Part shown: positions 43,834 through 51,549 of the stretch, piece by piece
Layout: each line of letters begins with the position of its first letter
Position numbering within the stretch: the stretch's first letter is position 1
DNA from: a bacterium
Lineage (GTDB): Bacteria; Armatimonadota; Zipacnadia; Zipacnadales; Zipacnadaceae
Assembly (NCBI GenBank): GCA_030603495.1
Contig: JAUVXR010000002.1
Coordinates: 62,001 to 126,000, forward strand
Direction of reading: 5' to 3'
Length of the DNA stretch: 64,000 bases
The notes under the pieces: generated by a model
The model's database searches: none
What the model saw: only the letters and a program-made list of their open reading frames with translations
What the model was told of the DNA's origin: nothing
Made by a program: the position numbers and the translations under genes

Positions 43834-44529
43834 TTATTCGTCGCTTGCGGCCACTGGGCGGGCAGCTTCCGCTTCGGACTCCTCGGCGGGTGGTCCGGGC
43901 TCTTCTGCGGCTTCAGGCGCCTCCGGGGATGATTCGGCCGCTTCCTCGCCTATCTCGTCCTCTACGGCGAGTGCTTCTTCCTCTTCCCCCACAGCTTCCG
44001 GCAGCTGCTCAGCCGACTCCGAGGATGATTCGGCCGCTTCCTCGCCTATCTCGTCCTCTACGACGAGTGCTTCTTCCTCTTCCCCCGCAGCTTCTAGCGG
44101 CCGCTCAGCCGACTCGGAGGCGGCCAGCGCATCGGCCACAGCTAACTCGTCTTCCCGTCCTGCCGCCTCACCCCGCTCTTCCAGCTCTTCGGCGCGCTTT
44201 TCCTCTTCTTTGCCAGAGCGGAAAATGGCCGCCGGATTGGCCACCAATACCCTCCCACGTATTATCCGTTCGTTCAGTCCAAACTCATTCTTGAGAGCCA
44301 GCACAGCCGCGCCGGTGCCCTTGAAGTACAGAATCCGGTAGATGCCGTCGCGGCTGTCGTTGATCTCGTACGCCAGGCGGCGCCGGCCGAACAACTCGTC
44401 TGCCATTACTTCGCCGTCAGCAGCTTCCACGGTGCTTCTGAGTACCCCAACTATCTCCGTCATCTCCTCGTCTTCAACGTCCGGGAGCAAGATATACATC
44501 GCCTCGTAAAGAGTCAGATCGTTTTCCAC
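43834..44529 (-). CDS. rpsF: 30S ribosomal protein S6 with long acidic repeat tail
   Basis: The first 100 residues are S6: TLYEAMYILLPDVEDEEMTE, DGEVMADELFGRRRLAYEIN, DGIYRILYFKGTGAAVLALK, NEFGLNERIIRGRVLV. Then 130 further residues follow that ordinary S6 (about 95-135 in most bacteria) lacks: charged, then two tandem 32-residue repeats (SAERPLEAAGEEEEALVVED and SAEQLPEAVGEEEEALAVED) and a Glu/Ala/Pro-rich end. GTG start with AGGAGGAAA upstream. The tail is probably disordered and highly negative. The promoter pair upstream serves this gene and the divergent cell-wall cluster. Confidence 0.95.
   Translation of the reverse strand: MENDLTLYEAMYILLPDVEDEEMTEIVGVLRSTVEAADGEVMADELFGRRRLAYEINDSRDGIYRILYFKGTGAAVLALKNEFGLNERIIRGRVLVANPAAIFRSGKEEEKRAEELEERGEAAGREDELAVADALAASESAERPLEAAGEEEEALVVEDEIGEEAAESSSESAEQLPEAVGEEEEALAVEDEIGEEAAESSPEAPEAAEEPGPPAEESEAEAARPVAASDE
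43928..44120 (-). repeat. Two 96-bp tandem repeats in the rpsF tail
   Basis: The two units (43928-44023 and 44024-44119) are about 92% identical in DNA and encode the duplicated EEEEAL(V/A)VEDEIGEEAAES segments. The high DNA identity implies a recent in-frame duplication. Confidence 0.85.
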
Positions 44530-44627
44530 TTAGTCGGTTTCCTCCTATGGCCTGGCGGCTTTGCCCAGATGGACAAAACAGGATAGGGTCGCGAACGCAC
44601 GGTCGGCGACCCCGAAAATCATCAGGT

Positions 44628-44656
44628 ATTATACCACAACCCGGCTCCGCGCGCAA
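44628..44656 (-). promoter_or_regulatory. Promoter for rpsF-ssb
   Basis: TTGCGC, 17-base spacer, TATAAT on the minus strand, about 95 bases before the rpsF start. Confidence 0.5.
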
Positions 44657-44660
44657 CCTA

Positions 44661-44689
44661 GTGACAGCACCCCCGTGTTCTGCTATACT
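44661..44689 (+). promoter_or_regulatory. Promoter for the fha-ftsW-pbpA-pknB cluster
   Basis: GTGACA, 17-base spacer, TATACT on the plus strand, followed by GGGAGGT and the TTG start. Its -35 lies only 4 bases from the -35 of the divergent rpsF promoter. Confidence 0.55.
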
Positions 44690-44712
44690 CTTGCCGCTGG
44701 GAGGTAACAGCC

Positions 44713-45366
44713 TTGCTTGAGAAGCTGGAAGCCGCTCTACGGTCGGCGTTAGAGGGAGCGGCCAGGCTGCTGCCGGGCAAACTGCACCCCCTGGAGCTAG
44801 CGGGACAGCTGCGCGTGGCAATGGACAGCAGCCGGGTAGTCTCCACCGAAACCGGGTATGTGGCCAACAGATACCGCGTTCTGCTCCATCAAGAGGACTT
44901 CGAGCCGTTGGCGGAGCTTGCGGCCGACATCGAAGCCCAGTTGGCTCACCACCTACAGGAATACGCAGCGCAACAGGGCTACGGTGGTAGTCCGCGGATC
45001 ACGGTGAAGATCGCCAGTGACGGCGAAGTAGCCCGCGGCTCGGCCAAGGTGACCTCGACGTTCGACCGTTCGCTACTGCCTGCTGAATTGGCAGTAGTAG
45101 GCGGCTTGCCGGCGCAGGTGTTCGAGGTGACCAAGGCAGCAGAAATGGGCCGGTCCGCACAGTGCCCGATTCACCTCCCCGAGCCGAGCGTCTCGCGGCA
45201 CCACTCCCGACTGGAGTGGACCTATCAGGGCTGGCTGCTGCGCGACCTGGGCAGCAGCAATGGCACCTACGTGAACGGCGAGCTGCGGTCTGAACAACTA
45301 CTCAGTGATAACGACCTCATCCAGCTCGGAGACGTTCAATTGCGTTTCAACTGCCGCGTTGAGTGA
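44713..45366 (+). CDS. FhaA-like protein: DUF3662 domain plus FHA domain
   Basis: 217 residues with a TTG start 7 bases after GGGAGGT. The N-terminal DUF3662 region (LLPGKLHPLELAGQLRVAMD ... NRYRVLLHQEDFEPL) is followed by a C-terminal FHA domain: MGRSAQCPIHLPEPSVSRHH, then LLRDLGSSNGTYVNG with the phosphothreonine-binding Arg, Ser-Arg-His and Ser-Ser-Asn. In Mycobacterium FhaA binds phosphorylated MviN and is controlled by PknB. Here it likewise opens a cluster that ends with a PknB-type kinase, so a role in regulating cell-wall synthesis is well supported by context. Confidence 0.88.
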   Translation: MLEKLEAALRSALEGAARLLPGKLHPLELAGQLRVAMDSSRVVSTETGYVANRYRVLLHQEDFEPLAELAADIEAQLAHHLQEYAAQQGYGGSPRITVKIASDGEVARGSAKVTSTFDRSLLPAELAVVGGLPAQVFEVTKAAEMGRSAQCPIHLPEPSVSRHHSRLEWTYQGWLLRDLGSSNGTYVNGELRSEQLLSDNDLIQLGDVQLRFNCRVE

Positions 45367-45372
45367 TTACTT

Positions 45373-45930
45373 GTGGGACTTGGCCTGCTAGTGACAATCG
45401 GCAAGTACCTATTTGTTGGGCTGATATACCTGTTCGTCATTGCCATCTTCCGCACACTCATCGTGCAGATCACGGCTGTGACACAGACAATAGCTTCACG
45501 GCGAGCAGCGACTGCGCCGCCTATGCCCCGCCGGCCGCTTCCTCGCCAGCCTGCGCCAGATCCCGCTACTACCGGTGAGCCAGTTGCAGCAGCCCCGCCC
45601 GAAGTGCCGCCGACAGCAGCACCACGGCCGCATATCGCGCGTCTGGTAGTGGTGAAGACCTCGGCAGCCAATCTGGCCAGCGGCTTGAGCTTCCCGCTGA
45701 GCAAGTCAATCAGCATCGGGCGCAAGTCTCACAACGACATAGCCCTGCAGGACCGGTATGTGTCGGCTACGCACGCACTAATCATGGGCGACGAGAGCAA
45801 CCACATTCTGCGCGATTACCATTCCACCAACGGAACGCTGCACAACGGCGCCAGAATCAAGGAGGACGTGGTCCTGCGCGACGGCGACGAGGTCACAGTG
45901 GGCACTACCGTCCTCCGCTACCAGGGCTAA
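45373..45930 (+). CDS. FhaB/FipA-like membrane-anchored FHA protein
   Basis: 185 residues, GTG start 6 bases after the fhaA stop. One N-terminal membrane helix (YLFVGLIYLFVIAIFRTLIV), a Pro/Ala-rich linker (PPMPRRPLPRQPAPDPATTG) and a C-terminal FHA domain (ISIGRKSHNDIALQDRYVSA then HALIMGDESNHILRDYHSTN). The usual SRxH is represented by SATHA, which keeps His but lacks Arg. In Actinobacteria the equivalent protein is phosphorylated by PknB and interacts with FtsZ and PBPs. Confidence 0.86.
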   Translation: MGLGLLVTIGKYLFVGLIYLFVIAIFRTLIVQITAVTQTIASRRAATAPPMPRRPLPRQPAPDPATTGEPVAAAPPEVPPTAAPRPHIARLVVVKTSAANLASGLSFPLSKSISIGRKSHNDIALQDRYVSATHALIMGDESNHILRDYHSTNGTLHNGARIKEDVVLRDGDEVTVGTTVLRYQG

Positions 45931-46017
45931 CCTGATTCGCGCGGCAGTGCGGCCCGGTCGAACCCTGGGGGAAACCCTCTTCCTCACGAAGCGTCTTGCT
46001 CAAGGAGAGAATTCCTT

Positions 46018-47307
46018 ATAACCGCAGCACGACGAACAGAACTCAGCTTGTTGGTGGTCTGTGGCGCGATAGGTGGCCTGGGGCTGGCGCTGGTGGCGGA
46101 AGCTACGGCTCAGCCGCTCTCCTGGGCCCTGCGCGGTCTGACCCCGGCTGGGGTACTGCTCCTGGCGGCCCTGCTGATGGATCTGGTAAACGGCCACCGT
46201 GACCGTCTGCTGCTGCCGCTGTGCGGGCTGCTGGCCACCCTCAGCGTGGTCTTCCTGACGCGGACCGATGTCTTCCTGGCGATGCGCCAGCTCATCGCAA
46301 TCGTCATCGGCGTCTTCCTAATGGTTGCCATCTATTTCCTGATTGAGGACGTCCGGTCGCTGGGGCGGCTGAAGTACACTGCGGGAGTGTGCGGGGTCGG
46401 GCTATTGGTGGTTACTATGCTGTGGGGCGAAGTCCATCACGGCGCCCGCCTGTGGCTGGCGATACCTCATCTGGTCACTTTCCAGTCCGGCGAGGTTGCC
46501 AAGATCCTGATGGCCATATTCCTGGCTGGATATGTGGCCGAGCGGGGCGAGTTGCTGCGACGCACCGGTATCCGCCGCATGGGAATGCGCCTGCCCCCAC
46601 TGCAGGTCGCCGCCCCGCTGCTGGTGGTGGTGATCTTCTGCCTGGCCATATTCGTGGCCCAGCGGGATCTGGGAGCAGCGATGCTGTTCTTCGGCCTGTT
46701 CGTAGCAATGTTCTACCTGGCTACCGGCCAGGCCAGCTACGGACTATTAGCCACGGTGGTCTTCGGGCTCGGCCTGGTCATCGCCCACCACTACTTCCCC
46801 CACGTCGGCGTGCGGATGAGCAGTTGGCTCAATCCCTGGGCAGACCCACAGGGAGCGGGCTACCAGCCGCTTCAGGCACTGTTCTGCCTTGGCGAAGGCG
46901 GCATCTTCGGGGCGGGACTAGCACACCTGCCGGTCACCAAGCTGCCCGCCGCCGCCACCGACCTGATCCTAGTGGTGATCGGGGCGGACCTGGGGCTGAT
47001 CGGCTCGCTCAGCATCGTGCTGATTTATGCACTGATAGCGCTGCGCAGTTACGGCCTCGCCTGGCAGGCCACCGACCGCTTCGCCAGCCTGTTGGCCGCT
47101 GCGCTGGCGACGGTCTTCTCCCTGCAAGCCCTGGTCATCATGGGGGGAGTACTGCGGGTCATTCCCCTCACCGGCATTACGACCCCTTTTCTCAGCTACG
47201 GGGGCACATCGGTCGTAGTCAACTTCGTCGCCCTCGGCCTGCTGCTGGCGGTATCGCGCGACTGTGTGCCGCAACCGGAACCGACGGAACCAGATGCAAG
47301 AGCTTAG
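46018..47307 (+). CDS. FtsW/RodA/SpoVE family lipid II polymerase, probable ATA start
   Basis: SEDS glycosyltransferase that polymerises peptidoglycan glycan strands, partner of the transpeptidase encoded next. About ten membrane helices; conserved motifs LVTFQSGEVAKILMAIFLAG, FVAQRDLGAAMLFFGLFVAM, GAGLAHLPVTKLPAAATDLI and IPLTGITTPFLSYGGTSVVV. The first in-frame ATG/GTG/TTG is a TTG at 46048, but AAGGAG (46002-46007) points to an ATA at 46018, which would give MTAARRTELSLLVVCGAIGG; the RRxTELxLL stretch is typical for this family's N-terminus and lies before the TTG. I therefore place the start at the ATA codon. Its 3' end overlaps the next gene by 14 bases. Confidence 0.9.
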   Translation: MTAARRTELSLLVVCGAIGGLGLALVAEATAQPLSWALRGLTPAGVLLLAALLMDLVNGHRDRLLLPLCGLLATLSVVFLTRTDVFLAMRQLIAIVIGVFLMVAIYFLIEDVRSLGRLKYTAGVCGVGLLVVTMLWGEVHHGARLWLAIPHLVTFQSGEVAKILMAIFLAGYVAERGELLRRTGIRRMGMRLPPLQVAAPLLVVVIFCLAIFVAQRDLGAAMLFFGLFVAMFYLATGQASYGLLATVVFGLGLVIAHHYFPHVGVRMSSWLNPWADPQGAGYQPLQALFCLGEGGIFGAGLAHLPVTKLPAAATDLILVVIGADLGLIGSLSIVLIYALIALRSYGLAWQATDRFASLLAAALATVFSLQALVIMGGVLRVIPLTGITTPFLSYGGTSVVVNFVALGLLLAVSRDCVPQPEPTEPDARA

Positions 47308-48685
47308 CGCCAACATAAGACGACTCGCCGTCCTGATGTTGTGGGGATTTCTGCTGGTATGCCTACTCTTCGGCTACTGGCAGGCCGTCCGCGCTCCGGG
47401 GCTGCGCGCCAACCCCCATAACGAGCAAGCCCGACAACGCGAAAATGCCATCAAACCCGGATGCGTCTACACCGCTGATGGCGAGGTCGTCCTGAGAGCC
47501 GAGAGGATCGCCGACGAGTGGCGGCCTGCCTATCCGCAGGGGGCAGTCTACTGCCATCTGACCGGTTACAACCGCGACACCGGCCTGCAGAAGGCCATGC
47601 GGGAGGTGCTACTGGGCATTGGCGCTTATGAAGACTGGTGGCGCACAGTCCGCTATGGCCCAGGTGGCTTGGACATAGCACTAACGGTCAACAGTAAGGC
47701 GCAGAAGTTAGCCACCATGCTAATGCGCGGCAAGCGAGGCAGCGTGGTGGCACTAGACCCCAGGACCGGGGCAGTGCTAGCGATGGTCAGTGCGCCCGCC
47801 TACGATCCGGCCGTCGTCCTTGAGAATAAGCTGAGCTACGAGATGTTCCGCAACGATCCCAACTCGCCCGAGTTGAACCGGGCACTGCAAGGTCTCTACC
47901 CGCCGGGATCAATCTTCAAGGTATTCACGGCTGCGGTTGGGCTGGACATTGGTCTGGTCGAACCCGAAACAATCTTCGAGTGCAGCGGCGCTACGCGAGT
48001 CTCTGGAGTTCTGGTAAAGTGCCGCAAGCCCAGCGGGCACGGACGGCTGACGCTTTCGTGGGCTCTGGCCGATTCGTGTAATGTGGCTTTTGCCAAGCTG
48101 GCTGAGCAGATTGGGCCGGCGCAGTTCCGCAGCTATCTCAAGAAGTTCCACCTGCTGGACCAATCGGATGTCTCCCTACCCGCTTCTCAGGGGAAGATGG
48201 CGGACTTTGACGCATATAAGGGCGAGAGGGAACTGGCCCAGGCGGCTTTCGGCCAGGGGGCAACGATGGTGACGCCCCTGGCAATGGCCCGTATGACGGC
48301 GACCGTCGCCAACGGTGGCGAGCTTATCCAGCCCTATCTGGTCGCCCAGGTCAAGCGACGCGACGGCCAGATCCTCAGAGAGTACAGCGGGCGCTCGCTG
48401 GGGCAGGCGATAAGTCAGGAAACTGCGGGGCAGGTGGCAGGTATGATGGCCCAAGCTGTCGAAAAGGGCACAGCAAGCAGGATGGCACTGCCCGGCTACA
48501 GTGTCGCAGCCAAGACGGGATCTGCCCAGGTCATGCACGGAGAGCCCCACGCCTGGATGGTAGCCTTCGCGCCAAGGCAAGCGCCACGGGTGGTCGTAGC
48601 GGTAGTTGTGGAGAACGGCGGCGCCGGTGGCACAGTGGCAGGTCCCATTGCCCGTGAGCTGCTCAATACTTTGCTCGCCGAGTAG
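47294..48685 (+). CDS. pbpA: Penicillin-binding protein transpeptidase, PbpA-like
   Basis: Class B PBP that cross-links peptidoglycan peptides. Short N-terminal cytoplasm, one membrane helix (LMLWGFLLVCLLFGYWQAVR), then a compact dimerisation part and the transpeptidase domain with the active-site SxxK in YPPGSIFKVFTA, SxN as ADSCNVAFAK, and KTG in VAAKTGSAQVMHG. About 464 residues from MQELSAN, the PbpA rather than PBP2/FtsI length. The ATG lies inside the end of the ftsW-like gene, indicating translational coupling with its SEDS partner. Confidence 0.93.
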   Translation: MQELSANIRRLAVLMLWGFLLVCLLFGYWQAVRAPGLRANPHNEQARQRENAIKPGCVYTADGEVVLRAERIADEWRPAYPQGAVYCHLTGYNRDTGLQKAMREVLLGIGAYEDWWRTVRYGPGGLDIALTVNSKAQKLATMLMRGKRGSVVALDPRTGAVLAMVSAPAYDPAVVLENKLSYEMFRNDPNSPELNRALQGLYPPGSIFKVFTAAVGLDIGLVEPETIFECSGATRVSGVLVKCRKPSGHGRLTLSWALADSCNVAFAKLAEQIGPAQFRSYLKKFHLLDQSDVSLPASQGKMADFDAYKGERELAQAAFGQGATMVTPLAMARMTATVANGGELIQPYLVAQVKRRDGQILREYSGRSLGQAISQETAGQVAGMMAQAVEKGTASRMALPGYSVAAKTGSAQVMHGEPHAWMVAFAPRQAPRVVVAVVVENGGAGGTVAGPIARELLNTLLAE

Positions 48686-48746
48686 AGATTCACCCGCGAG
48701 TCAGCGGCGGGTACGGCCGGAAGTCACAGACCGTGGAGGTGAGAGA

Positions 48747-50606
48747 ATGGAAGGCAGGATAATCGCTGATCGGTACCGGATCGAGAGTCGCATCGGTGAG
48801 GGCGGTCTGGCTGTGGTCTACCGCTGCACGGACGCGACCTTGGACCGCATAGTAGCCATCAAGGTCCTCAAACCTGAGTGGGCCTTGGATGCTGAGGCAC
48901 TGGCGCGCTTTCGTCGAGAAGCCCGGTCTGCTGCCCGACTAAATCATCCCCATATCGTCCAGGTATTTGATACCGGCGTGGATGGTGATGTCCACTATCT
49001 GGTAATGGAGTATCTGCCCGAGCCAAACCTGAAGCAGATTATCACCGAGTACGCGCCGCTGCCATCGCGGAAAGTGCTGGAGGTAGCCGTGCAGGTCTGC
49101 CGCGCCCTGGCCTACATCCATCAACAGGGCCTAGTCCATGGTGATATCAAGCCACAAAACATTCTGTTTACGGACCAGGGCCTAGCCAAACTGTCTGACT
49201 TCGGCATTGCCGCGGCCGCGGGCAGCGAGAGCGACTCGACCTCGGGGATGGTGCTGGGTACCGCCCACTATATCGCCCCGGAGCAGGCGCAGGGCAAGTC
49301 AACAGGGCCGCAGTCGGACCTCTACTCACTGGGCTGCATAATTTACGAGGCTTTCACCGGCCAGACGCCCTTTTCCGGTGAGACTGCAGCCCAAGTAGCC
49401 GCCAAGCACGTTCGCCAGCAGCCACCCTCGCCGCGCATCCTCAACCCGAGCATATCGACCTCCGAAGAGTATCTGATAACCAAGGCGATGACCAAGGACT
49501 TGAGCCGCCGCTACCGCTCCGCCGACGAGATGGGCGCCGACCTGGTCAAACTCGCGTCCGGCCAGGAGTTGGACCGCACCGGCGTGCTGTCCCTGGAGGA
49601 CCAAGCCACAATGCCGATGCGCCCGACGCCAGCACCACCGGAGCCGGCGGCGGCAGGAAGCCAAGCACCCGCACCAGCGCCGCTGCGCCGCGAACCGCAG
49701 ACCGATGCCACTGTAATCTGGAGCACCGTCACCGTAATTGTCCTGGCGCTGGCCGCGCTCGTGCTATTCGGCTGGTTGATGAAGAGAGCCTTCTACCCGG
49801 GAGCCCCGCCCGCGGAGGTGCAAGTGCCCTCGGTCCGCGGGCTGACCGAGGCCGAAGCCCGCCAGCGATTGGTGGACGCCAAGCTCGAGGTTGTCGTCAG
49901 CCGACCCGAGCAAGATCCAACGAAGCCGGTGGGGCAGATCATTGACCAGTATCCGATGGAGGGCCAATCAGTCCCAGTGGGCACAAAGGTGCGGCTCACC
50001 GTCAATCTAGGCGTGGAAGAGGTCACTGTGCCCGACGTGGTGGGGCTGTTGTATCGTCAGGCCGTAGTCAGGCTCGAACAGGCGGGACTGAGTGTGGGAG
50101 AATTGGATGAAAGGCATAGCGACGAGGTTCCCGAAGACAGAATCATTCGGCATTCGTCACACGCCCCGGGCACGCGCGTTGACAAGGGCACGCCAATTGA
50201 CCTGGTCGTCAGTAAGGGGTCCGAGCCAGACGAGCCCGCTGAACCAGCGGAGACGGCCGAGCTCGTCGAGGAACCTATTGAGGACGATGAAGAGTTCGTG
50301 CCCAACGACCCCCATGTCAGCATCAGCGTGGACGAAACCAGCATCTCGGCGGACGGCATGGAGCGCGATTACATTGTCAGTATCACCGTACTGGGCCAGA
50401 AGGAACAGCAGGAGATCAAGGTAATCAAACGCGATGCGACCGGCAGCCCAATAATTGAGCTCAACGAGACGATGAAGCCGGGTCAGGCGAAGGGGCTACG
50501 GATTACCGGCCGCGGCAATACGACCATACAGGTCTACCACGATGGTGAGCTTATCAAGCAAGAGCACTTCACCGTCGAAGCGCCAGTGAGCAACAACAAC
50601 GAGTAA
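48747..50606 (+). CDS. PASTA-domain serine/threonine kinase, PknB-like
   Basis: About 620 residues; start MEGRIIADRYRIESRIG chosen for GGAGGTGAGAG upstream. The kinase domain has Lys39 (IVAIKVLKPEW), VHGDIKPQNILF and LSDFGIAAAAG; note HGD instead of HRD, i.e. a non-RD kinase that may not need activation-loop phosphorylation. A Pro-rich linker and one membrane helix (ATVIWSTVTVIVLALAALVL) follow. Two PASTA repeats (VQVPSVRGLTEAEARQRLVD and VTVPDVVGLLYRQAVVRLEQ) sit outside and would sense lipid II or muropeptides. An acidic linker and an extra beta-rich C-terminal domain (VSISVDETSISADGMERDYI) are unusual additions. It closes the fha-ftsW-pbpA cluster. Confidence 0.93.
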   Translation: MEGRIIADRYRIESRIGEGGLAVVYRCTDATLDRIVAIKVLKPEWALDAEALARFRREARSAARLNHPHIVQVFDTGVDGDVHYLVMEYLPEPNLKQIITEYAPLPSRKVLEVAVQVCRALAYIHQQGLVHGDIKPQNILFTDQGLAKLSDFGIAAAAGSESDSTSGMVLGTAHYIAPEQAQGKSTGPQSDLYSLGCIIYEAFTGQTPFSGETAAQVAAKHVRQQPPSPRILNPSISTSEEYLITKAMTKDLSRRYRSADEMGADLVKLASGQELDRTGVLSLEDQATMPMRPTPAPPEPAAAGSQAPAPAPLRREPQTDATVIWSTVTVIVLALAALVLFGWLMKRAFYPGAPPAEVQVPSVRGLTEAEARQRLVDAKLEVVVSRPEQDPTKPVGQIIDQYPMEGQSVPVGTKVRLTVNLGVEEVTVPDVVGLLYRQAVVRLEQAGLSVGELDERHSDEVPEDRIIRHSSHAPGTRVDKGTPIDLVVSKGSEPDEPAEPAETAELVEEPIEDDEEFVPNDPHVSISVDETSISADGMERDYIVSITVLGQKEQQEIKVIKRDATGSPIIELNETMKPGQAKGLRITGRGNTTIQVYHDGELIKQEHFTVEAPVSNNNE

Positions 50607-50655
50607 TGGATGTCTACAAGTGTAGGCACAGCATTCCCCAAGGAGTGATGAATCA

Positions 50656-51423
50656 ATGACCAGACCATCGGTGCCAGGATCCGCGGTCATAAGCCTTATA
50701 ACGATTGTGGCCATAGTCTTGCCAATCTACGCGGCCGAGCCGATTGCTGCGGGCGCCACCAACATCGCTGCCGCAGAAAACGGTGGGCATATCGTGGCCT
50801 TCTCCAGCCAAGCTCTGGACGAAAACGGCAGAGTAATGCCGGAGTGGCAGGTAACAAACCTGATTGACGGCAAGCACGTAGTGGGCAACTACACTCCCGC
50901 CGAGTCCTACGGCTGGTCCTCGCAAAGCGCTCCCTCCGAGGAGAATCCCGAGTGGATAATCATTGGCTTTGCGGAGGAGCGAACCCGGCTGCTGCGCCGG
51001 ATCGTGATCGACCCGCAAACTGACGACCCGTCGTTCATCGGCCGGTGGGTGCGGTGGTTCCAACTCCAGGTCTCCACCACTACCCGCGACGGTCCCTACA
51101 AAACTGTGGGCAGCTTCCTGGTGGACAACCGGTCGGTGCAGCAGGCCTTTGACTTCATGCCAGTTGAGGCCCGTTACGTTCGTATCCTTGTCACCACCAA
51201 CCACGGTTCGGACAAATGCGTGGAGATGGGCGAGGTTGCGATATACGAGGCCATCGTGGCCGACAGCGTCATTGACGACTTGATCATCCGCCTGGAAAAC
51301 TTGCTTGGCGAACTCAAGCGCTACCGCGATTTCCAGCTCTACCAGCAGGAGCAACAGAGCCTGGAGGCTGCGACGACGAAGCCTGAGCCGCCTGCGGGCA
51401 CAACCGGCGCCGGCGGCGACTAA
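50656..51423 (+). CDS. Secreted protein with F5/8 type C (discoidin)-like domain
   Basis: 255 residues, AAGGAG upstream, signal peptide ending PIYAA. Residues about 40-195 have the jelly-roll pattern of discoidin/F5-8C domains: LIDGKHVVGNYTPAESYGWS, SQSAPSEENPEWIIIGFAEE, RLLRRIVIDPQTDDPSFIGR, FMPVEARYVRILVTTNHGSD then EMGEVAIYE. Such domains bind carbohydrate or lipid. The C-terminus is helical and Pro/Gly-rich (LEAATTKPEPPAGTTGAGGD). It is 50 bases downstream of the PASTA kinase and possibly in the same transcript. Confidence 0.75.
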   Translation: MTRPSVPGSAVISLITIVAIVLPIYAAEPIAAGATNIAAAENGGHIVAFSSQALDENGRVMPEWQVTNLIDGKHVVGNYTPAESYGWSSQSAPSEENPEWIIIGFAEERTRLLRRIVIDPQTDDPSFIGRWVRWFQLQVSTTTRDGPYKTVGSFLVDNRSVQQAFDFMPVEARYVRILVTTNHGSDKCVEMGEVAIYEAIVADSVIDDLIIRLENLLGELKRYRDFQLYQQEQQSLEAATTKPEPPAGTTGAGGD

Positions 51424-51466
51424 CCATCCATACAGGTCCTGACTACGCAGCACAGCGCTAAATGAT

Positions 51467-51506
51467 AGCCAGGGTTAGCCGGTGACTATACGGTCTAACC
51501 CTGGCT
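51467..51506. terminator. Bidirectional terminator-like hairpin between convergent genes
   Basis: Perfect 12-bp inverted repeat AGCCAGGGTTAG ... CTAACCCTGGCT with a 16-base interior that can extend the stem by a further CCG/CGG. It sits between the plus-strand discoidin gene and the minus-strand oxidoreductase. No long T run on either side. Confidence 0.65.
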
Positions 51507-51549
51507 GCGTGGTGGACGTCGGCGCAAGCGGCCCGTGGGGTAGCTGGTT

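Noticed and set aside
43329-44294. Plus-strand frame of 321 codons with RPLPRLSRPLRRVLLPLP repeats
   Set aside because: It is the antisense of ssb and of the duplicated rpsF tail; the repeats derive from that duplication.
46389-47318. Arg/Pro/Gly-rich plus-strand frame of 309 codons
   Set aside because: It is the +2 shadow of the ftsW/rodA gene.
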